46,021 nucleotides of DNA from Muribaculaceae bacterium (lineage in GTDB: Bacteria; Bacteroidota; Bacteroidia; Bacteroidales; Muribaculaceae). Location: the NCBI GenBank assembly GCA_910573745.1, contig CAJSYI010000020.1, positions 1-46,021 on the forward strand, written 5' to 3'. Position 1 is the stretch's first letter; each line of letters begins with the position of its first letter. The notes beneath the pieces are model-generated. The model did no database searches, was not told where the DNA came from, and saw only the letters and a program-made list of their open reading frames with translations. A program made the position numbers and the translations under genes. Positions 1 to 7,918 of this stretch are shown here, in pieces.

Positions 1-72
1 CTCTCGGTAATCATGATATCGTATTTATTGTTTGGTTCCTCTAAATTACTAAATATCAGTGATATTACCAAA

Positions 73-112
73 AGAATCGGCAACTTTTTCAAGCTGCTGA
101 TTCTACTTTTTT
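73..112 (+). terminator. Rho-independent terminator-like hairpin left of the ABC remnant
   Basis: A 10-bp stem (73-82 with 95-104, one G-U pair) is followed by a run of six T at 107-112. It lies inside the AT-rich stretch preceding the ABC fragment, which supports that stretch being non-coding. A short reading frame ending at 42-44 (…FIVWFL) lies just upstream and may be the tail of an unseen gene. Confidence 0.5.
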
Positions 113-122
113 ATACTATTAC

Positions 123-140
123 TTATCCCGAACTCGCGTT
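123..140 (+). repeat. 18-bp repeat, left copy (inverted partner at 45867-45884)
   Basis: The sequence TTATCCCGAACTCGCGTT occurs here, and its exact reverse complement occurs at 45867-45884. Here it sits exactly at the junction between AT-rich non-ABC sequence and the ABC ATPase fragment. It could be an insertion-sequence end or a site-specific recombination site. The two flanks share no further similarity that I can see. Confidence 0.6.
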
Positions 141-532
141 CATAGAAAAGCTTCCGATGGGCTACAACACACGCATCGGCCCGACAGGAATGGAACTCAG
201 CGGCGGACAGAAGCAACGCCTTCTCATAGCACGCGCCGTCTACAAACGCCCTGAAATCCTCTTCCTCGACGAAGCCACATCATCCCTCGACGCGACAAAC
301 GAGCGCGCCATAACCGAACGGCTACTCAAGCTCCACAAAGGAAAGACCCTGATCATCGCCGCCCACCGTCTGTCAACGGTGAAAAACGCCGACAGGATTC
401 TGTTTATGAAGGACGGGAAAATAACGGAATCAGGAACACATTCCGAACTCGTGGCTCTCAGAGGAGAGTATTTCCGGCTCGTGGGCAACCAGCTCGAACT
501 GTCCGTATGAGTCAGCAAAAACATAAACTGCA

Positions 533-571
533 CTGAAAAAAAGAAGACTGGCGCGCACAGCACCGGTCTTC
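533..571 (-). terminator. Terminator between convergent ABC remnant and rng
   Basis: A stem formed by 543-551 and 563-571 (GAAGACTGG / CCGGTCTTC, one G-U pair) is followed on the minus strand by a T-rich run (complement of 534-542). It lies about 70 bases past the rng stop and probably ends that transcript. It may also act on the plus strand, where the T-tail is weaker. Confidence 0.6.
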
Positions 572-637
572 CTTGTCTCGTTTTCATGAACGGTTGCCTC
601 CGAAGCCTTACGGCGCGGCAGCCTGTTTTTATGCGGA

Positions 638-2263
638 TCAGTTTTCTTCTTTATCTCGGTTCTTTATTTTGGAGCCAGACTTCGACTGGCTCGACTGCAT
701 GTCGCTTTCCTCTTTGAGGTCGATGGTCTTGCCCGTAGGGTCAATCACCTTGTATTCCAGGAAAGCCAGGGATTCGTCGGCAACCACCTTGAAGCCGCGC
801 CCGAAGCGCCTGCGCCATTTGCCGTAGAGCGAAAGCAGCCCCTTCTTTACATACGCATCCACAAAAGGATGTATGTACATAGTGAATTTATTGACCTTCA
901 GATTATTGACCAAATAGTCCAGCTTCTCCTCGAGCTTGTCGGTAAAAAGGAGCGAAGGCTGAATCTCACCCTTGCCGAAACATGAAGGACAGGTTTCGGA
1001 AGTCGCGATGTCGAGGGCGGGACGCACACGTTGCCGTGTGATCTGCATAAGGCCGAACTTGCTCAGAGGAAGGATGTTGTGGCGCGCACGGTCATTGGCC
1101 ATCACCTCACGCATATGGTCATAGAGGGTCTGCCGATGTTCCGCCTTGTTCATATCTATGAAGTCAATCACGATTATTCCGCCCATGTCCCTGAGTCTGA
1201 GCTGGCGGGCTATTTCGTCGGCAGCCCTGAGGTTCACCTCAAGCGCATTGGTCTCCTGGTCGTTGGTTGCCTTGGAACGGTTGCCTGAATTGACATCGAC
1301 CACATGAAGGGCCTCCGTGTGTTCGATGATGATGTATGCCCCGCTCTTGAACGAAACGGTCTTTCCGAACGAGCTTTTAATCTGCCGCGTGATGCTGAAA
1401 TGGTCGAATATGGGCATCTCCTTGGCGTAGAGCTTCACAATGTCCTTGCGTTCCGGAGCGATGAGAGCCACATAGTTCTGTATCTGCTCCATCGTCTCCT
1501 TGTCGTTGACGTAGATGCTTTCAAAGCTGGAGCTGAACAGGTCGCGAATCACGCTCACAGCCCTCGACTCCTCCTCGAAAATGAGGGCCGCAGGCTTGCT
1601 GCGCTGCATCTTGGCTATCGAGTCTTCCCAGCATTTCACGAGCGTGCGCATCTCATGGTTGAGTTCGGCTACACGTTTGTTCTCGGCCGAAGTCCTGACT
1701 ATCACGCCGAAACCTTTCGGCTTTATGCTCCCTATAAGCTGGCGAAGGCGTATCTTCTCCTCGGTGGACTTGATTTTGCTCGATATGGAAATCTTTTCGG
1801 CAAATGGAATCAGCACCATGAACCTTCCGGTGAAGGATATTTCGGTGGTGAGTCTCGGGCCTTTCGACGAAATCGGTTCTTTTGCAATCTGCACCAGAAG
1901 GTGCTGTCCCTGCGAAAGCACCTGCGATATGGAACCCTGCTTCGGAATCTCCTCCTTGGGCTTGAAATTTGCGGGAGAGGGGATTTTCTTTGGGTCGGCG
2001 AGCGCTTCCTTCATGAATCCGGAATAGGCCATGAAGTGCGAGCCGAGATCGAGATAATGAAGAAAAGCGTCCTTGTCGTAGCCCACGTCGACGAACGCGG
2101 CGTTGAGGCCGGGCATCAGCTTGCGCACCTTTGCCAGATAAAGGTCGCCCACCGCGTACGCGATGTTGCGGCTCTCCTTCTGGAGCGACACAAGCCGGGA
2201 GTCTTCGGTCAGCGCGATCGAAATCTCCTTCTGCTGCACGTCTACAATTAATTCGCTTTTCAT
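638..2263 (-). CDS. rng: Ribonuclease G/E family endoribonuclease
   Basis: Single-strand-specific endoribonuclease that processes rRNA and mRNA in the cytoplasm. The 541-residue protein starts MKSELIVDVQ and has an N-terminal S1-like RNA-binding region (about residues 35-150). The catalytic core carries the metal-binding aspartates in VVDVNSGN (D323) and VIDFIDM (D367/D370). A CPSCFGKG motif (425-432) matches the zinc-link of RNase E. The length fits RNase G (about 490-520) plus a short charged tail; the long RNase E scaffold tail is absent. It is the last gene of a minus-strand group after the HU-like gene and a 29-residue protein. A 54-nt stem-loop stands 26 nt before its start, so leader-based control is plausible. 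Confidence 0.95.
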   Translation of the reverse strand: MKSELIVDVQQKEISIALTEDSRLVSLQKESRNIAYAVGDLYLAKVRKLMPGLNAAFVDVGYDKDAFLHYLDLGSHFMAYSGFMKEALADPKKIPSPANFKPKEEIPKQGSISQVLSQGQHLLVQIAKEPISSKGPRLTTEISFTGRFMVLIPFAEKISISSKIKSTEEKIRLRQLIGSIKPKGFGVIVRTSAENKRVAELNHEMRTLVKCWEDSIAKMQRSKPAALIFEEESRAVSVIRDLFSSSFESIYVNDKETMEQIQNYVALIAPERKDIVKLYAKEMPIFDHFSITRQIKSSFGKTVSFKSGAYIIIEHTEALHVVDVNSGNRSKATNDQETNALEVNLRAADEIARQLRLRDMGGIIVIDFIDMNKAEHRQTLYDHMREVMANDRARHNILPLSKFGLMQITRQRVRPALDIATSETCPSCFGKGEIQPSLLFTDKLEEKLDYLVNNLKVNKFTMYIHPFVDAYVKKGLLSLYGKWRRRFGRGFKVVADESLAFLEYKVIDPTGKTIDLKEESDMQSSQSKSGSKIKNRDKEEN

Positions 2264-2289
2264 TTCATCAATTTGAATGAATGTAAGAA

Positions 2290-2343
2290 ACAGACTTCGG
2301 GACTGGCAAGCCTGTCGTCAGGCGAAGCCATTCCCGTGTCTGT
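2290..2343 (-). promoter_or_regulatory. Long stem-loop in the rng leader
   Basis: Read on the minus strand, the arms pair in order: ACAGAC/GTCTGT, GGGA/TCCC, TGGC/GCCA and GCCTG/CAGGC, with small internal loops and a four-base apical loop ACGA. It lies 26 nt upstream of the rng start and 64 nt after the stop of the 29-residue gene. There is no strong U-run after it, so a leader element or processing site fits better than a terminator. In E. coli, rne mRNA is autoregulated through its structured 5' UTR; an equivalent role here is inference. Confidence 0.55.
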
Positions 2344-2406
2344 CTTCTGAGAATTCAGACTTCCGTCATTTGAAAATCCGGTTGCGGAAAACCTCCGCAG
2401 ACTGGC

Positions 2407-2496
2407 TTACTTCTTCTTATGACGGTTCTTTCTCAGTCTTTTTTTACGCTTGTGCGTGGCCATCTTGTGGCCTTTTCTCTTCTTTCCGCTTGGCAT
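2407..2496 (-). CDS. 29-residue, extremely basic conserved small protein
   Basis: The reading frame starts ATG at 2496 and ends TAA at 2407-2409. The product begins MPSGKKRKGHKMATHKRKK and ends RKNRHKKK, so more than half of its residues are Lys, Arg or His. I recognise this as a tiny protein found across Bacteroidetes, usually left as hypothetical. Its composition resembles small ribosomal proteins and suggests RNA or ribosome binding. It lies 35 nt after the HU-like gene and 144 nt before rng, all on the same strand. It has no membrane segment or signal peptide. Real gene: likely, because the start and composition are conserved. Function: unproven. Confidence 0.8.
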   Translation of the reverse strand: MPSGKKRKGHKMATHKRKKRLRKNRHKKK

Positions 2497-2531
2497 AGTC
2501 GTAAGATTGTTGTTTATGTTTTAACTTCTGT

Positions 2532-2804
2532 TTATTTTACCTGGTCGAGGAACACGCGCGAAGGCTTGAACGCCGGAATCTTGTGCTCCGGAATACGGAT
2601 AGTGGTGTTTTGTGAGATGTTGCGGGCCGTCTTCTCCTTGCGGGTCTTGATGATGAAGCTACCGAAACCACGGAGATAAACGTTCTCGCCACTGGCCATA
2701 TTGTCTTTCACTACTTCCATGAACTTTTCGACAGTGGCCAGCACAGCGGATTTTTCAATGCCTGTGCTGCGGGAAATCTCGTTCACGATATCAGCTTTTG
2801 TCAT
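2532..2804 (-). CDS. HU/IHF-family DNA-binding protein
   Basis: Nucleoid protein that binds and bends DNA as a dimer. The 90 residues match the full family length. An N-terminal helical part (MTKADIVNEISRSTGIEKSA) is followed by the beta-arm region with RGFGSFIIKTRKEKTARN, and the DNA-intercalating proline sits in the stretch TTIRIPEHKIPAFKPS. It is the first gene of a minus-strand group with the 29-residue basic protein and rng. A promoter-like site lies about 90 nt upstream. HU and IHF subunits cannot be told apart reliably from sequence alone. Confidence 0.93.
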   Translation of the reverse strand: MTKADIVNEISRSTGIEKSAVLATVEKFMEVVKDNMASGENVYLRGFGSFIIKTRKEKTARNISQNTTIRIPEHKIPAFKPSRVFLDQVK

Positions 2805-2890
2805 GTCTTTAGAACGTATTAATTTGGTTGATTATAATCGTATTTGAGCCGTTCTCGGAGCCGGATTCAGGCCCTTTTCCGATTTGACCG

Positions 2891-2900
2891 TGCAAATATC
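2891..2900 (-). promoter_or_regulatory. Probable -7 promoter element for the HU-like gene
   Basis: On the minus strand GATATTTGC matches the Bacteroidetes -7 element TAnnTTTG with one mismatch, about 90 nt before the start codon. A weak TTTC stands about 19 bases further upstream. The region 2805-3086 holds no convincing gene. Confidence 0.35.
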
Positions 2901-3086
2901 GGCATTTTTTTTGACATAGAAACGATTTGCAGCCCATTTTCTGCAAAAAATCCACACGGAAGCCTCTGACGGGCTTCGTTTTAGCCGGAAATGCCACCCT
3001 TTCCGCCCCGAATGGCCGGGATTTAATACGCGAATCCGTCCCGGAATCCTCCATAAAAAATCATGAAGAAAATTCCAAACACACTC

Positions 3087-3677
3087 TTAACCCGCAATCG
3101 AAACACCATCGACCGAGCCAAGCCGGCCTGCGATTTCCTCCATCATGTCAAGCGGCATCTCTATGGTCATGGAGCAAGAATTGTCGAAAGCCTGCTCAAC
3201 GATTTTCAGCCCGGGAAGCTTCGCCGTCTTCATGACCTCGTTGACCGACATATAAGGGAACGTGATGCTAAGCCGGGACATTTCCTGCTTCTCGACAATG
3301 CCCGCATCGGTGATGGCGAGACGCGCGGCTTCCCGGTAAGCGGCGGTCAGCCCCGGTGTGCCAAGCTTGATGCCTCCGAAATAACGGACAACCACGACAG
3401 CAACGTCGGTAACGCCGAGACTGTTGATCTGGCCCAGAATAGGCTTTCCGGCAGTGCCCGACGGCTCTCCGTTGTCGTTGAGCTGCCACCGGGCACGGTC
3501 GGCACCCAACATATATGCCCAACATACATGGCGCGCGTCGTGATACTCGTTCTGCAATGATTTGATTGCCGCTTTCGCCTCATCGGCGGAAGAAACAGGA
3601 AAGGCGAAGGAGATGAATTTGCTCATTTTCTCCTTGTATATCCCCTTGCCATTCCCTCCGACTGTCTGATAGTTCAT
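3087..3677 (-). CDS. yigZ: YigZ/IMPACT family protein (UPF0029)
   Basis: Cytoplasmic protein of the YigZ/IMPACT family. Bacterial members are little characterised; the eukaryotic relative IMPACT acts in translational stress control. The N-terminal IMPACT domain (about residues 18-125) shows the family signature GEPSGTAGKPIL followed by VVVVRYFGGIKLG. A short C-terminal alpha/beta domain of the DUF1949 type follows. I chose the start at 3677 (MNYQTVGGNG), because its ATG overlaps the stop of the upstream DJ-1-like gene as ATGA. A longer frame running to 3758 would lie inside that gene. The product is 196 residues, normal for the family. Coupled translation with the upstream gene is likely. Confidence 0.88.
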   Translation of the reverse strand: MNYQTVGGNGKGIYKEKMSKFISFAFPVSSADEAKAAIKSLQNEYHDARHVCWAYMLGADRARWQLNDNGEPSGTAGKPILGQINSLGVTDVAVVVVRYFGGIKLGTPGLTAAYREAARLAITDAGIVEKQEMSRLSITFPYMSVNEVMKTAKLPGLKIVEQAFDNSCSMTIEMPLDMMEEIAGRLGSVDGVSIAG

Positions 3678-4258
3678 CCTAAAGCGCAGTCTGAGCCGTC
3701 CGCATGTCCTGCATAAAGGAGTCCTGACGCGACTTCCTCCATCTTCTGCAGGCCGCACTGCACCCGTATGATTTCAAGAGCCCATGCCATGGCTTTGGCC
3801 GGACCGCTCGCCGTTACGAACTTTCCGCTCACCACCACAGGGGCATCCACGGCCTCCGCTCCCTTCAGGAGGTTGCCGAAACCGGGATAGCACGTGGCCT
3901 TTTCGCCTTCGAGAAGACCGAGCTGGCCAAGCACCACTGCCGGTGCGGCGCAGATTGCCGCGATATGCCCTCCATTTCCGGAATGGCGACGAAGCAACTC
4001 TCCAAGCGGGGCAAACTCATAGAGATTGGTCGCGCCCGGCATCCCGCCGGGAAGGATGAGCCATTCAGGATTGACGAAAAGCTTGTCGTCAAACGCCTCG
4101 TCGGCAGTTATCGTGATTCCATGGGCCGACTTCACCTGAAGCGACGAAGCAATCGATACCGTCTTCACCGGCATTCCGGCGCGGCGCAGCAAGTCAATTA
4201 CGGTCAGGGCTTCGATGTCCTCAAAGCCGTCAGCCAAAAACACAAATGATTCTTTCAT
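3674..4258 (-). CDS. DJ-1/PfpI family protein (YajL-like)
   Basis: Member of the DJ-1/ThiJ/PfpI superfamily, whose members handle oxidative or carbonyl stress or act as glyoxalase/deglycase-type enzymes; the exact reaction cannot be read from sequence. The nucleophile elbow AAICAAPAVV carries C103, and the conserved acidic residue E16 sits in GFEDIEAL. The 194 residues fit a single-domain DJ-1 fold. It precedes yigZ with a 4-nt ATGA overlap, so the two are probably one operon. Upstream, minus-strand TAAATTTAC close to 4290 may be its -7 element, back to back with the apbE promoter. Confidence 0.9.
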   Translation of the reverse strand: MKESFVFLADGFEDIEALTVIDLLRRAGMPVKTVSIASSLQVKSAHGITITADEAFDDKLFVNPEWLILPGGMPGATNLYEFAPLGELLRRHSGNGGHIAAICAAPAVVLGQLGLLEGEKATCYPGFGNLLKGAEAVDAPVVVSGKFVTASGPAKAMAWALEIIRVQCGLQKMEEVASGLLYAGHADGSDCALG

Positions 4259-4314
4259 ATGTCCAATGTCTTTTTTTACGGCGTAAATTTAGCAAAACAT
4301 ATCGGAATAATCGC

Positions 4315-4323
4315 TAACTTTGC
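4315..4323 (+). promoter_or_regulatory. Bacteroidetes -7 promoter element for apbE-rmuC
   Basis: TAACTTTGC matches TAnnTTTGC perfectly, 30 nt before the apbE start. A TTT-containing -33 candidate lies around 4287-4293, at slightly long spacing. A divergent weaker -7 for the DJ-1-like gene sits on the other strand nearby. Confidence 0.6.
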
Positions 4324-4352
4324 CTGATTAAAAACATATGATGTAACAAAAG

Positions 4353-5351
4353 ATGCGTATCCCGATAAAATACACCATAATAAAAACACTGGCGGCGACG
4401 TTTTTGTTGGCGTCGGCTTCATGCAGGCCTTCTGCGCCTTACCGGCATGCGGAAGGGGTGATATGGAACACCGTATACCATATGACCTTCGACGGAGACG
4501 AATCGCTTGCCGACTCTATCCGCCCTGTACTGGAACGTGTGGGCCGTAGCCTTTCAGTCTTCGACCCGGAGTCGCTTGTATCCCGGCTGAATGCCTCGGA
4601 TTCTTGCAAGGCCGACAGTATGCTGAAAGACATCTACTCGTTGTCGGCCAGAATCCACAGGCAAAGCGGAGGGATGTTCGACCCCACGCTTTCACCGCTC
4701 ATCACCGCATGGGGATTCGGAAAGGGACACAAGCCAACCGCCGACACGTTGAGAATCGACAGTCTGCTCGCATTGACAGGCATGGGCCACACCTATATTA
4801 AAGATGACGTAATACACAAAGACAACCGAAGCATCAGTTTCAACTTTTCCGCGATCGCGAAGGGCTACGGATGCGACGCAGCAGCCGAAATGCTGAAGCG
4901 CAACGGAGTGGAAAACTTCCTTGTGGAAATCGGTGGCGAAATCCGTTGCTCAGGCGTCAACTCCAAAGGCAGGAAGTGGAACATCAGCATTGACCGTCCG
5001 CTGAAAGACCTCCACGGCACAAGACACGCATCACAGGAAGTCATAACCGTCTCCGGATGCGGCGTGGCAACATCCGGAAACTACAGGAATTTCCATAACG
5101 GCACCGACGGCCATTCCTTCGGCCACACGATAGACCCGTTCACCGGCCGTCCCGCAAAGACCGACATACTGAGCGCGACCGTGGTAGCCCCGACCGCAGC
5201 CGAAGCCGACGCCTATGCCACGGCATGCATGGCAATGGGGGCGGGAAAGGCAAAAGAAATGCTCAACCGGCTGGACCTCCCGGCATTGCTCATTCTTGAG
5301 GATTTCTCGACATGGGCATCTCCCGAATTCAAAAATCTTACGGAAAAATGA
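4353..5351 (+). CDS. apbE: FAD:protein FMN transferase (ApbE)
   Basis: Covalently attaches FMN from FAD to threonine of target flavoproteins such as NqrB/NqrC and RnfG, outside the cytoplasmic membrane. The 332-residue protein has a hydrophobic leader ending at C24 (SASCRP), so it is probably a lipoprotein. Family features include GGMFDPTLSPLITAWGFG around residue 105, NFSAIAKGYGCD, EIGGEIRCSG, and HTIDPFTGRPA with the metal-binding region near the C-terminus. No flavoprotein target lies in this window. Its stop overlaps the rmuC start as ATGA, which suggests coupling. Confidence 0.93.
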   Translation: MRIPIKYTIIKTLAATFLLASASCRPSAPYRHAEGVIWNTVYHMTFDGDESLADSIRPVLERVGRSLSVFDPESLVSRLNASDSCKADSMLKDIYSLSARIHRQSGGMFDPTLSPLITAWGFGKGHKPTADTLRIDSLLALTGMGHTYIKDDVIHKDNRSISFNFSAIAKGYGCDAAAEMLKRNGVENFLVEIGGEIRCSGVNSKGRKWNISIDRPLKDLHGTRHASQEVITVSGCGVATSGNYRNFHNGTDGHSFGHTIDPFTGRPAKTDILSATVVAPTAAEADAYATACMAMGAGKAKEMLNRLDLPALLILEDFSTWASPEFKNLTEK

Positions 5352-6574
5352 CAATCGACACGATAATCATAGTTTTGCTCCTCCTCGCAGTAATAGCCCT
5401 GATTGCCGCCATGCTCATAAAGAACGGCAACGGCAAAGCATCCGCAGAGGCAGTCAGAGAGGAATACGAACGGCGCATGACAGAAATGGAACGCCGTTTC
5501 ACCGAACGCGACCGACAGAATGCCGAAGCTTCGGAAGCCCGCTTCAAGGCCTTGGCAGAGGAGTCGCTGAGGATACAGTCCAACCAGATACGCCGCACCA
5601 ACAGCGAACAGATGGAAGCGTTGCTCAGTCCTATGCGCCAACGCCTTGAGGAATTCAACCGCGCATGCACTGATTCATACGTGGCCGAAAACGCCGCCCG
5701 AAAATCCCTGGCCGACCAGATCGAACGGCTAATGGAGCTGAACAGAACAATCGGAGACGAAGCCCGCAACCTTACGTCCGCACTCAAAAACGATTCCCGC
5801 CAGCAAGGGCGGTGGGGCGAAATCATATTGGAAACGATGCTTGAGAAGGCCGGTCTGAAACGGGACATAAACTTCTCATCACAACTTACGCGAGATTCAT
5901 CCGGAAACACGCTCCGGGACGACGACTCGGGACGCGGCCTGCGCCCCGACGTGGTGGTGTTCCTTCCCGACGACCACTGCCTAATAATCGACTCCAAAGT
6001 ATCCCTCAACGCATACACCGACTTCTGCGGGACAGACGACGAGACGAACCGGCAGATGGCCGGCAAAAGGCATCTCGAATCCGTGAGGCGACATATCAAG
6101 GAACTCGCCGACAAGCAGTACCAACGGATGGTCAAAAACTCAGCCGAACATGTGCTTATGTTCATCCCCAACGAAGGCGCATACATCACTGCCGTAGGGC
6201 TTGACCCTGACCTTTGGGACTATGCCTACCAGCGCAAAGTGTGCATCGTGGCCCCTGCCCATCTTTTCTCCGTGATGCAGCTTATAAACCAGATGTGGAA
6301 TTCCGAACAACGCAACAACAACGCCGACAACATCGCAAAACTCGGCGGTCTGCTATACGACAAATTCGTGGGATTCGCAAACGAGCTCCAGCGCATAGAG
6401 AAGAGCCTCGACGATGCACGCAATGCATACGACGCGTGCTACCGCAGCCTCACACGCGGAGGCACAAGCCTCGTCAGCCGTGCCGAACGCCTGCGTGCCC
6501 TCGGAGTCAAGAACGCGAAAATACTGGGCGAAAAGATACGCGAAGAATCGGAATGTTCGATACAAGAATCGTAG
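5348..6574 (+). CDS. rmuC: DNA recombination protein RmuC
   Basis: RmuC-family protein, a membrane-anchored putative nuclease-fold protein that limits recombination between short inverted repeats in E. coli. I start it at 5348 (MTIDTIIIVLLLL), overlapping the apbE stop as ATGA; an in-frame ATG at 5312 lies inside apbE. Residues 4-24 form one membrane helix. Residues about 40-150 are a long charged coiled coil (ERRMTEMERRFTERDRQNAE). The RmuC domain follows with RWGEIILETMLEKAGL and RPDVVVFLPDDHCLIIDSKV. The 408 residues fit the family. Co-transcription with apbE seems positional rather than functional. Confidence 0.93.
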   Translation: MTIDTIIIVLLLLAVIALIAAMLIKNGNGKASAEAVREEYERRMTEMERRFTERDRQNAEASEARFKALAEESLRIQSNQIRRTNSEQMEALLSPMRQRLEEFNRACTDSYVAENAARKSLADQIERLMELNRTIGDEARNLTSALKNDSRQQGRWGEIILETMLEKAGLKRDINFSSQLTRDSSGNTLRDDDSGRGLRPDVVVFLPDDHCLIIDSKVSLNAYTDFCGTDDETNRQMAGKRHLESVRRHIKELADKQYQRMVKNSAEHVLMFIPNEGAYITAVGLDPDLWDYAYQRKVCIVAPAHLFSVMQLINQMWNSEQRNNNADNIAKLGGLLYDKFVGFANELQRIEKSLDDARNAYDACYRSLTRGGTSLVSRAERLRALGVKNAKILGEKIREESECSIQES

Positions 6575-6664
6575 AATCCACAATCGGACATTGGCACAAA
6601 CAGGATATTTATGGCACATATAACCCAAAACACCTGAAACGTCGAAATATTTTTGCAGAAAAAT

Positions 6665-6696
6665 TTTGCCATATCGGAAAATGGCAGTAACTTTGC
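6665..6696 (+). promoter_or_regulatory. Consensus Bacteroidetes promoter of the fMet tRNA
   Basis: TTTG at 6665-6668 and TAACTTTGC at 6688-6696 are separated by 19 nt, a textbook match to the Bacteroidetes housekeeping promoter. The mature tRNA begins 13 nt further on. Confidence 0.8.
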
Positions 6697-6709
6697 ACCC
6701 GTAAAACAT

Positions 6710-6784
<75 letters not shown>

Positions 6785-6786
6785 AT

Positions 6787-6819
6787 AAAGCCGGCTTTAT
6801 GGAAGCCGGCTTTTCTTTT
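6787..6819 (+). terminator. Terminator of the fMet tRNA
   Basis: A 10-bp perfect stem, AAGCCGGCTT repeated as its own complement around a short loop, is followed by TTTTCTTTT. It lies directly after the tRNA and 14 nt before the next gene. Confidence 0.85.
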
Positions 6820-6832
6820 CAAAAAACTCAAT

Positions 6833-7498
6833 ATGGAAGTTCTCTACGAAGACAACCACATAATAATAGTCAACAAGGCCGTTGGCGAAATAGTCCAAGG
6901 CGACAAGACCGGCGACACTCCCCTTTCAGAAACCGTCAAGCAATGGATAAAGGAGAAATACGCCAAACCGGGGAATGTCTTCTGCGGTGTTGTACACCGC
7001 ATCGACCGCCCTGTAAGCGGAGCTGTGGTCTTCGCCAAAACCTCCAAAGCACTTTCACGACTCAACGACATGCTTCGGAACGGCGAGATTCACAAGACAT
7101 ACTTCGCGCTCGTAGAAGGAAAGCCCGAAAAGGATGCGGCCACCTTGGAAGACATGCTCATAAGCGACTCCCGGCTCAACAAGACGTTCATAGCCCGCCC
7201 TGGACAAAAGGACGCGAAACGCTCTGTGCTGACATACGAGACCGTTGCTGAAGGAGATCGATACACGCTCCTGAAGGTCAATCTACTGACAGGGAGAAAA
7301 CATCAGATACGCGTCCAACTGTCGGCCACCGGCCATCCAATAAAAGGAGACTTGAAATACGGAGCCAAACGCAGCAACCGCGACGGCGGAATATCCCTCC
7401 ACGCCAGACGCATCGAATTCATCCACCCGGTATCAAAGAAAAGCATATGTGCAGAAGCGCCTCTGCCGGCTGAGATGATGCCATTCCTGCCAGGCTGA
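6833..7498 (+). CDS. RluA-family RNA pseudouridine synthase
   Basis: Converts specific uridines in rRNA or tRNA to pseudouridine. The 221 residues form a bare catalytic domain; the N-terminal S4 domain of RluC/RluD is absent. The active-site motif HRIDRPVSG holds the catalytic aspartate D58. Other RluA landmarks are LNDMLRNGEIHKTYFALVEG and the late motif TGRKHQIRVQLSATGHPIKGD. The start ATG stands just after the tRNA terminator. Which RNA position it modifies cannot be read from the sequence. Confidence 0.92.
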   Translation: MEVLYEDNHIIIVNKAVGEIVQGDKTGDTPLSETVKQWIKEKYAKPGNVFCGVVHRIDRPVSGAVVFAKTSKALSRLNDMLRNGEIHKTYFALVEGKPEKDAATLEDMLISDSRLNKTFIARPGQKDAKRSVLTYETVAEGDRYTLLKVNLLTGRKHQIRVQLSATGHPIKGDLKYGAKRSNRDGGISLHARRIEFIHPVSKKSICAEAPLPAEMMPFLPG

Positions 7499-7918
7499 GC
7501 AGCAGACAGCATATGCACTTTACGAATTAATATTCATTTTAGCCACCATCACAAATCAGCCTCCTCAAAAAGACGAAAACAACAGTATTCACTCAAAAAC
7601 GCAAACAAACATACTGCCAAGCGTGGCGACAACAGGAAATAAAAAAACAATACATTGACAACCAATAATATATAAGTTACCATTTATATATTCACTGTTG
7701 AATCCGGCATCCGGATAAACACAAAAACCAAAATCTAAACCGTCCTTTCTAATCAAAAAAATCGCGCCTTAAAACAAATCAAACCATATTTAACACAAAT
7801 TAACCATTAAAATTCTTGATATTTCAATCTAATCACTAACTTTGCGGCGAATTCAAGACAGAAAATTGATTTAGATTAATTTTCTTGATGCTATAAACTT
7901 ATTTAATATACAATAATT
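7499..7918 (+). other. AT-rich intergenic region with surface-operon promoter
   Basis: This 420-base stretch holds no convincing gene on either strand and is far more AT-rich than its neighbours. Near its end, TAACTTTGC at 7837-7845 matches the -7 consensus, with CTTG ending at 7818 as a -33 candidate. The expected leader is about 70 nt and includes an imperfect hairpin (GAAAATT… / …AATTTTC) at about 7862-7885. Confidence 0.6.

Larger units (their letters stand above)
13..510 (+). pseudogene. 3' remnant of a peptidase-type ABC exporter (ATPase C-terminal half)
   Basis: The frame is open from the window start, but only the part from about position 139 looks like an ABC ATPase. Visible there are the signature LSGGQKQR, a Walker B ending ILFLDEATSSLD, the H-loop AAHRLSTV and a C-terminus ending VGNQLELSV. 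That tail is usual in Bacteroidetes C39-peptidase/bacteriocin-type exporters, which cleave and export double-glycine peptides through the inner membrane. The Walker A motif, membrane segments and peptidase domain are missing. The first 40 or so residues come from AT-rich DNA, carry a terminator-like hairpin and have no ABC similarity. I infer that the gene was cut at the 18-bp repeat at 123-140. An ATPase without Walker A should not work, so I call it a remnant. A window-edge effect cannot explain it, because the foreign sequence lies inside the window. Confidence 0.75.

Noticed and set aside
1304..2251. 315-residue plus-strand frame opposite rng
   Set aside because: It is fully antisense to a clear RNase G gene, has no recognisable domain, and its existence follows from GC-rich codon use on the other strand.
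2809..3054. 81-residue minus-strand frame upstream of the HU-like gene
   Set aside because: No recognisable family, overlaps the likely promoter, and shows no coding-like bias.
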